NCBI GenBank assembly: GCA_003242425.1
Contig: QGUL01000092.1
Coordinates: 1-7,004, forward strand
From: Pseudomonadota bacterium
GTDB lineage: Bacteria; Pseudomonadota; Gammaproteobacteria; Burkholderiales; SG8-39
DNA: 7,004 nucleotides
Direction: 5' to 3'
Every line of letters starts with the position of its first letter. The stretch's first letter is position 1. Below, one piece after another: positions 1 through 7,004 of the stretch. A program made the translations under genes and the position numbers. Under the pieces are notes generated by a model, which was given only the letters and a program-made list of their open reading frames with translations, was not told the DNA's origin and did not search any database.

Positions 1-221
1 TTTTCTTTCGCCGGGTTTTCCCGGGCTGCGCCTTTTTTCGCCGGCTTTTGGGGCGCAGGCACCTTCCCGCCCGCCTTACGGGCCTCGGACAGGCCGATGG
101 CGACCGCCTGTCTGGGGTTAGTGACTTTCTTCCCGGAGCGGCCGCTCTTCAGCTTGCCCCGCTTCATCTCGCGCATCGCCTTCCCGACTTTCTCGGAGGC
201 TTTACTGCCGTATCTCGCCAT
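1..221 (-). CDS. Small basic DUF6496-like protein, 3' end cut by window edge
   Basis: The frame is open from an ATG at 221-219 to the left edge: 73 complete codons and no stop. The product begins MARYGSKASEKVGKAMREMK, followed by GKLKSGRSGKKV (about residues 22-33) and RQAVAIGLSEARKAGGKVP (about 37-55). This 'KSGRSGKKV...QA(I/V)AIGLSEARK' pattern matches, from memory, small proteobacterial proteins annotated as DUF6496, whose function is unknown. After residue 55 it turns into a Pro/Ala/Lys-rich tail (PAPQKPAKKGAA) resembling histone-H1-like tails. The high Lys/Arg content suggests nucleic-acid binding, but that is inference. A GGAG lies 7 nt before the ATG and supports this start. The gene lies 46 bp downstream of maeB on the same strand, so read-through is plausible. 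An earlier ATG at 234-232 is out of frame and opens only a 10-codon ORF. The true C-terminus is unseen. Confidence 0.8.
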   Translation of the reverse strand, partial: MARYGSKASEKVGKAMREMKRGKLKSGRSGKKVTNPRQAVAIGLSEARKAGGKVPAPQKPAKKGAARENPAKE

Positions 222-222
222 G

Positions 223-249
223 GCCGGGCTCCATGTTTCAGAGCCCGGC
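223..249 (-). promoter_or_regulatory. 9-bp perfect inverted repeat over the DUF6496 gene ribosome-binding site
   Basis: GCCGGGCTC at 223-231 and GAGCCCGGC at 241-249 are exact reverse complements around a 9-nt loop. In the minus-strand RNA the second arm contains the GAG of the GGAG Shine-Dalgarno and ends one base before the ATG at 221. No T-run follows, so it is not a classical intrinsic terminator. It could restrain translation of the small gene, stabilise the maeB 3' end, or be a processing site. The repeat is read directly; the role is inferred. Confidence 0.55.
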
Positions 250-267
250 ATGCTGCAATTTTCCGAC

Positions 268-2550
<2,283 letters not shown>

Positions 2551-2555
2551 GTGTG

Positions 2556-2560
2556 CTCCT
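2556..2560 (-). promoter_or_regulatory. Shine-Dalgarno of maeB
   Basis: Minus-strand AGGAG (within GAGGAG) lies 5 nt before the ATG at 2550. It decides the MaeB start over the longer in-frame extension. Unlike the Bug and DUF6496 genes, I find no nearby complementary arm that would cover it. Confidence 0.8.
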
Positions 2561-2754
2561 CGGCTCGGTGATCGGCGCGGGCGACCGCCCGGCGCCTGCT
2601 CCGCCCTGCCGCGTCCTGCCCGGTCCGGCAGCGGATGCTGCCGGCGGCGGCCACGGCGCGCGTCGTGCGCGTTCGTCGACGTCGGCGCGGCATCGGCCGC
2701 GCTACCAGCGAGGCGGACGGACCTGCGGCGAACGTCTGCAGGGCGTCGGCTGCC

Positions 2755-2760
2755 AGTATA
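2755..2760 (-). promoter_or_regulatory. Candidate -10 box for maeB (TATACT)
   Basis: TATACT on the minus strand matches the sigma-70 consensus TATAAT at 5 of 6 positions. The hexamer 17 bp upstream (2778-2783, GCTCCG) is a poor -35 and abuts the GCGGG-AAA-CCCGC hairpin, so an activator might be needed. If used, transcription would begin about 2748, giving a leader of roughly 200 nt. Confidence 0.35.
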
Positions 2761-2846
2761 ACGAAGGGCGCGCCGAACGGAGCGGGAAACCCGCCGCCCT
2801 TTAATGCAAATGACATAGAATCGCCCGCCCCGGCGGCCGCGGCCCT

Positions 2847-3821
2847 TCAGTCGACGTACGGCCGGGCGTCGCGGATCACCTGCGCCCACTTGTCGATTTC
2901 TGCACGCAGGTGATCACGCGTGAACTCGGGCGTGACCTTGTGCAGCGGCACCGGGTCGGTACCGAGATCGTTCAGGCGCGCCTTCACCGTCTGGTCGGTG
3001 AGCGCGTAACGCAGCGCATCGTTGAGCTTGTCGCGGACCTCCTGCGGCGTGCCGGCGGGCACGTAGAGCGCATGCCACACCGCCACTTCGAAACCCCGCA
3101 GCCCGACTTCGTGCAGAGTCGGCACCCCCGGCAGGGAAGCGATCCGCTCCGGCGTGGTGACGCCGTAGGCGCGCACCTTGCCGCCGCGTATCTGCGAATT
3201 GGTATTGGTCACTTGGTCGCACATGACGTCGACGCGGTTGCTGAGCAGTTCGTTCAGCGCCGGCCCAGTACCCTTGAACGTCACGGTACGCAGATCGACA
3301 CCCAGCGCCTTCATCAGCAGCAGGCCGCACAAATGGGAGGCTGAACCCATGCCGGCGTGCGCATAGGTCAACGCGGCGGGGTCGCGCGCGAGGTAGGCGC
3401 GCAACTCGGCAAAGTCTCGCGCCGGCAGACCCGGACGGCCGATCAGAGTCATGGGAACGTCCGTGACCTCGCCGATGGGTTCGAAACTCTTCAGCGGGTC
3501 GAACGGCAGATCGGGATAGAGCGTCGGCGCGGTCGCCATGCCGACGTGATAGAGCAGCAGGGTGTAGCCGTCCGGCGCGGCGTGCGCCACCCGGGTCGCG
3601 CCCACGGTACCGCCCCCTCCGCTCACGTTCTCGATCACGACGGTCTGCCGCAGGCGTTTTTGCATTGCAACAGCGATGGTGCGACCGACGGTATCGGTCG
3701 GGCCGCCGGCCGCGAAGGGCACGATTATGGTGATCGGTTTGTGCGGATAAGCCTGGGCATGGACGACGGCCGCGCACAGCGATCCGACGAGCAGCACGAA
3801 GATTCCCGCCAACTTCCTCAT
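2847..3821 (-). CDS. Bug/TctC-family periplasmic solute-binding protein (tripartite tricarboxylate transporter type)
   Basis: This 324-aa protein is the size typical of Bug receptors. Residues 1-22 or 1-24 are a Sec signal peptide: MRK, a hydrophobic core, and VHA-QA before YPHKPI. There is no lipobox, so a soluble periplasmic protein is expected. Family hallmarks follow: YPHKPITIIVPFAAGGPTD (25-43, ligand-loop region), IENVSGGGGTVGATRVAHAAPDGYTLL (63-89), YAHAGMGSASHL (153-164), then GTGPALNELLSNRVDVMCDQ and RAYGVTTPERIASLPGVPT further on. Bug proteins bind carboxylates or related small acids and may hand them to TctAB-type permeases or act in sensing. No tctA or tctB is visible here, so this is an orphan receptor, as is usual in betaproteobacteria. 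The ligand cannot be predicted; C4 or C6 acids are only suggested by neighbouring maeB. The ATG has GGGGAGG close upstream (about 3 nt spacer, rather short). Confidence 0.95.
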   Translation of the reverse strand: MRKLAGIFVLLVGSLCAAVVHAQAYPHKPITIIVPFAAGGPTDTVGRTIAVAMQKRLRQTVVIENVSGGGGTVGATRVAHAAPDGYTLLLYHVGMATAPTLYPDLPFDPLKSFEPIGEVTDVPMTLIGRPGLPARDFAELRAYLARDPAALTYAHAGMGSASHLCGLLLMKALGVDLRTVTFKGTGPALNELLSNRVDVMCDQVTNTNSQIRGGKVRAYGVTTPERIASLPGVPTLHEVGLRGFEVAVWHALYVPAGTPQEVRDKLNDALRYALTDQTVKARLNDLGTDPVPLHKVTPEFTRDHLRAEIDKWAQVIRDARPYVD

Positions 3822-3822
3822 G

Positions 3823-3848
3823 TCCCTCCCCTACGTGGATGGGAGGAA
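3823..3848 (-). promoter_or_regulatory. Stem that could mask the Bug-gene Shine-Dalgarno
   Basis: In the minus-strand RNA, UUCCUCCC (3848-3841) can pair with GGGAGGGA (3830-3823): 8 pairs, one of them U-G, around a 10-nt loop. The 3' arm is the ribosome-binding site itself, ending one base from the ATG. The left arm acts as a perfect anti-Shine-Dalgarno. A start site set by the -10 box at 3848-3853 would fall at the edge of the left arm, so the stem forms fully only if transcription starts further upstream. Confidence 0.4.
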
Positions 3849-3853
3849 GTATA
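3848..3853 (-). promoter_or_regulatory. Candidate -10 box for the Bug gene (TATACT)
   Basis: TATACT on the minus strand lies 26 bp before the ATG and matches 5 of 6 consensus positions. The nearest -35-like element is TTGCAG at 3878-3873, with a long 19-bp spacer. The upstream DNA is A+T-rich (around 3860-3890), as expected of a promoter. The -35 is weak. Confidence 0.4.
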
Positions 3854-3953
3854 CGCACTCCGTTTTTGATTTCTGCAAATTTTGACGAACCGCTGCAACA
3901 CAAGTCGTATGTGCAACGCAGCATCTTCGACGCAGGCGCGCGAAGCTCTCGTT

Positions 3954-3969
3954 TGCGCACTAGTACGCA
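3954..3969. promoter_or_regulatory. Operator-like near-palindrome centred on ACTAGT
   Basis: TGCGCACTAGTACGCA is a 16-bp inverted repeat with one mismatched pair, followed at 3966-3973 by the palindrome CGCATGCG. It sits about 110 bp before the GTG of the c-di-GMP gene and about 130 bp before the Bug ATG, a plausible place for a dimeric regulator. No regulator gene lies in the window and chance is possible. Confidence 0.25.
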
Positions 3970-4066
3970 TGCGAACGCAAGGACACGCCTAAGGTCGCGC
4001 GTCCGTGAGTACGATTTCGATCAAAAAGGGCTGCACGCCTGTTATCGCCATAACGACAACAGTTAC

Positions 4067-4072
4067 AGGGGA
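4067..4072 (+). promoter_or_regulatory. Shine-Dalgarno deciding the GTG start at 4077
   Basis: AGGGGA lies 4 nt before GTG 4077. The alternative in-frame GTG at 4005 has only AAGG 10 nt upstream. The 24 codons between them include several A- or T-ending codons (ATA, ACA, GTT) unlike the gene body. ACAGG (4065-4069), overlapping this site, can pair with CCTGT at 4038-4042. Confidence 0.55.
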
Positions 4073-4076
4073 CACG

Positions 4077-6905
4077 GTGCTGAGAACGCTCAAGGGGAGG
4101 ACAGCACTTGCCGCCGCCGTACTGGCTGCCATCGGCATTGCGCTCGTCACCAGTCTGCAATCCAGTCTGTCCGAACGGATGGTGCTCGCTTCGAGCGTCA
4201 CCCATCACGAGGAATACACCAATCGCGTCGCCGCGGATCTGGACCGTCAGTTCCGCCTCGCCCGCGCCGCCTTGAGCGAGCTGACCGGCAACATCACCGG
4301 GCAGCACATGGACGACCCGGCCGCGCTGCACTACTTCCTGACCTGGCGCATCGGCATCCAGCACAATTTCGAAAGCATCGCGGTCTTCGACCTGCGGGGG
4401 CGGCTGATCGCTTCGCGCCCCTCGATGGCCATGGCGCCCGTGGCCGGGGAACGCTGGTTTGCCGAAACCTTGCAGGACAACGGCACGCCCGTCATCCATG
4501 CGCCGTTCATAAGCCCGTTGAGCGGCGAGCCCGTGGTGGCGCTGACCTACCCGCTGCACGACGAAAACGGCCGGCTGCGCGGCGTGGTGGTGGGCACGAT
4601 CGCGCTCAACCACGACCAGTTGCTGCTGTCCCACTCCGTGGGCACGCCGCACGGCAATTTCATCGTCGTCAGCCGCGCCGGAACGGTGATCCTGCACCCG
4701 GACGCGCGTTACATCGCGCAGGAAGTGGACAGCCTGGGCGAGCCGGCCGAAACCATCCGCGCCGGCATGGCCGATCCCGCCGCGGTGCGCGTCGGGCCCA
4801 ACTACAACCGCGTGCGCAGCCTCTATGCCTTCAGGCCGATCGCTTCCACCGACTGGATGCTGATCGGCTTCACCTCCAACGAAGAAGCCTTCGCTTCGCT
4901 GTCGCGTCTGTCGCGGCACATGCTGCTTGCCGGCGCGGCGCTGGCGGCGCTGTTGTTCCCGGCGATGTGGCTGCTGGTGTCGCGCATGCTGCAACCGCTC
5001 GACTATCTGCGGCGGGAAATGCGCAAGCTGCGCTCCGACCCCGCGGCCGCGTTGACGCAGGTGGAGATATCCGGCAGCAGCGAACTGCGCGAGCTCGCCG
5101 AAGACTTTGCGCAGATGGCGGCGGCCTGGCGCACCGCGGAAAGCGCGCTGCAGCAGGAGAAGGAACGCGCCGAAGTGACGTTGCAATCGATTGCCGACGG
5201 CGTCATTGCCACCGCGGCGGACGGCCGCATCGCCGCCATGAACGGCGCCGCCGCCAGGATCGTGGGCTGGCCCGCGGAGGAGGCGATCGGCCAGCCCTTC
5301 GAGGCGGTGTTCCAGATCCAGGACGAGACGACTGGCGCGGCGCTGCCCGATCTCGTGCAGACGGTCATGCGGCAGGGGCAGGCCAGTTCCTCGACCCATA
5401 CGGTGCTGCGCACCCGCGCCGGCATACTGGTGCCGGTCGACGCCTCCGCCGCGCCGATCCACACCGCCCAGGGCCGGATCGACGGCGCGGTGGTGGTGTT
5501 CCGCGACGTCACCGCCGTGCGCGCGGCGGCGCAGCAGCTCGAATGGCGGGCCACGCACGACCTGATGACGGGGCTTGCGAACCGCGCCGCCTATGAACAA
5601 GAGCTCGAGCGGCTGTACGCCTCGCGCGCGCAGGACGGCCCGCATGCGCTGGTGATGCTGGATCTGGACGAGTTCAAAGCCGTCAACGACTCCTGCGGCC
5701 ATGCCGCGGGCGACGAGCTGCTGAAACAGCTGGCGAGCCTGTTGCAGAACTGCGCGCGCAAGTCGGACATGGTGGCGCGCCTGGGCGGTGACGAGTTCGC
5801 CGTGCTGATGCGCTCGTGCTCCGGCGAAAACGCCATGCGGCTCGCCGAGGACGTGCGCCGCGCCATCACCAATTTCCGCTTCAACTGGAACGGACGCACC
5901 TTCCGCGTCAGCGCCAGCATCGGCGTGGTCGAGATCCACGAGACCCTGCAATCCGCCGACGAAGTGCAGAAAGCGGCCGACCTCGCCTGCTACATGGCCA
6001 AGCGCGGCGGCCGCAACCGCATCGTGCGTCACAGCGATGCCGACGGCTCGCTCGACGTGCTGCGCGCCGAACGCGCCGCGGTGAGCACGCTGCGCAGCGC
6101 CATCGACGACGGCCGGCTGCGCCTGTACGCGCAGCCGATCGTGCCGGTACGCCGCAAGAAACGCTCCATGCGGCACTTCGAGGTGCTGCTGCGCATGATC
6201 GACGCCGACGGCGCGCCGATCGCCTCCGGCGCCTTCCTGACGGCGGCCGAGCGCTACGGACTCATCGACGAACTGGACCGCTGGGTGATCGCGCGCACCG
6301 CGGCGGTCTGCGCGCAGCGCTACGCGCCCGACCGCTGGGGCGAGCTGGGCACCATATCGATCAACCTGTCGCCGGCGACGCTGCGCGACCCGCACATCGC
6401 CGAGTACATCCTCGAGCAGTTCGACCGGCACGGCGTGCCGTACGAAAAAGTGTGTTTCGAGATCACCGAGACCGCGGCGATCGACGATCCCGAACACACC
6501 GGCGGGCTGATGCGCACGCTGCGGGCGAAGGGGCTGCGCTTCGCGCTCGACGACTTCGGCGTCGGCATGACCACGCTGTCGCTATTGCGCGAGCTGCCGA
6601 TCGACATCCTGAAGATCGACGGCGCCTTCATCGCCGGCATCCACAAGGACGACGTCAACCGCTCGGTGGTCGAGGCGATCCAGATGATCGCCCGCCGCCT
6701 GGGGATCAGGACCGTGGCCGAACGGGTCGAGCAGATGAACGAGCTCGCCACGTTGTGCCAGCTCGGCGTCGATTACGTGCAGGGCTTCCTGCTCGCACAC
6801 CCGCAACCCATCGAGTACGTCCTCGACTCCGACTCGGTGCACATGCAGGCGCTGGAGATCATGCGCGACTGGTGTCGCGCGATCTCCCCGCAGCCGCTAA
6901 GATAG
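4077..6905 (+). CDS. Membrane-bound dCache-HAMP-PAS-GGDEF-EAL c-di-GMP enzyme
   Basis: Predicted inner-membrane sensor of 942 aa that makes (GGDEF) and/or hydrolyses (EAL) c-di-GMP. In order: TM1 (about 7-28), periplasmic dCache-like sensor (40-270), TM2 (281-303), HAMP-like linker and coiled coil (304-365), PAS (365-485, ending VVVFRDVTAVR), GGDEF domain (490-650) and EAL domain (670-918). The cyclase signature GGDEF (570-574) is intact, with an inhibitory I-site RKSD (561-564) five residues before it. The EAL signature reads EVL (702-704). Other phosphodiesterase residues look present: N763 in SINLSP, E795 in FEITE, D825-D826 in DDFG, K846 in LKIDG, E882 in AERVE and Q902 in VQGF, so hydrolysis is plausible. 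I chose GTG 4077 because of its Shine-Dalgarno and because it gives a short basic N-terminus before TM1; GTG 4005 would add 24 residues. galE follows 24 bp downstream. The sensed ligand is unknown. Confidence 0.93.
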   Translation: MLRTLKGRTALAAAVLAAIGIALVTSLQSSLSERMVLASSVTHHEEYTNRVAADLDRQFRLARAALSELTGNITGQHMDDPAALHYFLTWRIGIQHNFESIAVFDLRGRLIASRPSMAMAPVAGERWFAETLQDNGTPVIHAPFISPLSGEPVVALTYPLHDENGRLRGVVVGTIALNHDQLLLSHSVGTPHGNFIVVSRAGTVILHPDARYIAQEVDSLGEPAETIRAGMADPAAVRVGPNYNRVRSLYAFRPIASTDWMLIGFTSNEEAFASLSRLSRHMLLAGAALAALLFPAMWLLVSRMLQPLDYLRREMRKLRSDPAAALTQVEISGSSELRELAEDFAQMAAAWRTAESALQQEKERAEVTLQSIADGVIATAADGRIAAMNGAAARIVGWPAEEAIGQPFEAVFQIQDETTGAALPDLVQTVMRQGQASSSTHTVLRTRAGILVPVDASAAPIHTAQGRIDGAVVVFRDVTAVRAAAQQLEWRATHDLMTGLANRAAYEQELERLYASRAQDGPHALVMLDLDEFKAVNDSCGHAAGDELLKQLASLLQNCARKSDMVARLGGDEFAVLMRSCSGENAMRLAEDVRRAITNFRFNWNGRTFRVSASIGVVEIHETLQSADEVQKAADLACYMAKRGGRNRIVRHSDADGSLDVLRAERAAVSTLRSAIDDGRLRLYAQPIVPVRRKKRSMRHFEVLLRMIDADGAPIASGAFLTAAERYGLIDELDRWVIARTAAVCAQRYAPDRWGELGTISINLSPATLRDPHIAEYILEQFDRHGVPYEKVCFEITETAAIDDPEHTGGLMRTLRAKGLRFALDDFGVGMTTLSLLRELPIDILKIDGAFIAGIHKDDVNRSVVEAIQMIARRLGIRTVAERVEQMNELATLCQLGVDYVQGFLLAHPQPIEYVLDSDSVHMQALEIMRDWCRAISPQPLR

Positions 6906-6929
6906 CGCGCTCCGATCCGGAAACGAGCG

Positions 6930-7004
6930 ATGAAGGTATTGGTGGTCGGCGGTGCGGGCTACATCGGCTCGCACATGGTGCTGATGCTGAGCGAGCGGGG
7001 CCAC
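6930..7004 (+). CDS. galE: UDP-glucose 4-epimerase, N-terminal 25 codons (cut by window edge)
   Basis: The 25 visible residues start MKVLVVGGAGYIGSHMVLML and continue SERGH. This is the first beta strand and glycine-rich NAD-binding turn (GGAGYIG, residues 7-13) of an extended short-chain dehydrogenase. GGAGYIGSH is typical of GalE, which interconverts UDP-glucose and UDP-galactose for lipopolysaccharide and exopolysaccharide. Position 6 is Val, where Thr is usual in this motif (VTGGAGYIGSH). A related UDP-sugar epimerase or dehydratase cannot be excluded from so short a piece. The ATG lies 24 bp after the stop of the c-di-GMP gene, with only a weak GGA 8 nt upstream, so co-transcription is likely. 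Confidence 0.8.
   Translation, partial: MKVLVVGGAGYIGSHMVLMLSERGH

Larger units (their letters stand above)
2551..2846 (-). other. 296-bp spacer between the Bug gene and maeB (probable maeB leader)
   Basis: No convincing gene lies here; open frames are G+C-driven. It contains a TATACT box (2755-2760), a GCGGG-AAA-CCCGC hairpin (2782-2794), a CGGGC-GACC-GCCCG hairpin near the maeB start (2578-2591) and a palindrome, GGCCGCGGCC (2835-2844), just past the Bug stop. None of the hairpins is followed by a T-run, so no Rho-independent terminator is evident. A small A+T-richer patch at about 2797-2820 contrasts with the rest. Confidence 0.5.
3822..4076. other. Divergent regulatory region between the Bug gene and the c-di-GMP gene
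   Basis: This 255-bp region has no convincing gene. It is A+T-richer near 3855-3925. It holds the Bug -10 box, a plus-strand TTGACG (3882-3887) that could be a -35 (the hexamer 17 bp on, TCGTAT, is a poor -10), three TGCAA words at 3874, 3894 and 3912, and a near-palindrome at 3954-3969. Alternative small stems precede the plus-strand gene at 4038-4069. Confidence 0.6.

Noticed and set aside
205..234. Ten-codon ORF from the out-of-frame ATG at 234-232, as a leader peptide of the DUF6496-like gene
   Set aside because: It has no Shine-Dalgarno and no informative codons, and its ATG simply falls in the loop of the inverted repeat.
2835..2844. GGCCGCGGCC palindrome after the Bug stop codon as a terminator
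   Set aside because: It is self-complementary, but leaves no proper loop and has no following T-run, so Rho-independent termination is not supported.
2551..2889. In-frame 113-codon N-terminal extension of MaeB
   Set aside because: The extension is Arg/Gly-rich and unlike any MaeB, overlaps the end of the Bug gene, and the conserved MDESLRQAAL start has a good Shine-Dalgarno.
3839..5596. Plus-strand open frame overlapping the start of the c-di-GMP gene
   Set aside because: The arginine-rich translation without domain motifs overlaps the real gene in another frame.
3960..6497. Long minus-strand open frame (845 codons) antisense to the c-di-GMP gene
   Set aside because: The composition is Arg/His/Gly/Ala-rich with no domain, and it lies opposite an unmistakable GGDEF-EAL frame. 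It is a G+C shadow.

Overview
This is a G+C-rich, almost fully coding window, most likely from a betaproteobacterium (Burkholderiales-like). The main clue is an orphan Bug/TctC-type periplasmic solute-binding protein, a family greatly expanded in that group. A MaeB-type malic enzyme, a multidomain c-di-GMP protein and a GalE start agree with this but are less specific. The species cannot be read from the sequence.

Minus-strand block (1-3821). In transcription order it holds a Bug-family binding protein (3821-2847), a 296-bp gap, NADP-dependent malic enzyme maeB (2550-268), a 46-bp gap, and a small very basic DUF6496-like protein (221 to the left edge, truncated by the window). The Bug protein may capture a carboxylate and MaeB turns malate into pyruvate plus NADPH, so a C4-acid theme is possible. 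It is only inferred from adjacency. The gap between them carries its own candidate promoter, so they may be separate transcripts.

Divergent regulatory region (3822-4076). This is locally A+T-richer than the genes. It holds a -10-like box for the Bug gene, candidate operator-like palindromes, and two stems that could cover Shine-Dalgarno sequences.

Plus-strand block (4077-7004). A large membrane-anchored dCache-HAMP-PAS-GGDEF-EAL protein, predicted to make and/or break c-di-GMP, is followed 24 bp later by the first 25 codons of galE (UDP-glucose 4-epimerase), cut by the right edge. The close spacing suggests co-transcription and a possible link to envelope or exopolysaccharide sugars.

All genes belong to known families; I see no mobile element, CRISPR array, tRNA, rRNA or convincing new multi-gene system. 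The most interesting unexplained structure is a 9-bp perfect G+C-rich inverted repeat in the maeB/DUF6496 gap. It would bury the Shine-Dalgarno of the small gene. A similar 8-bp stem lies over the Bug-gene Shine-Dalgarno.
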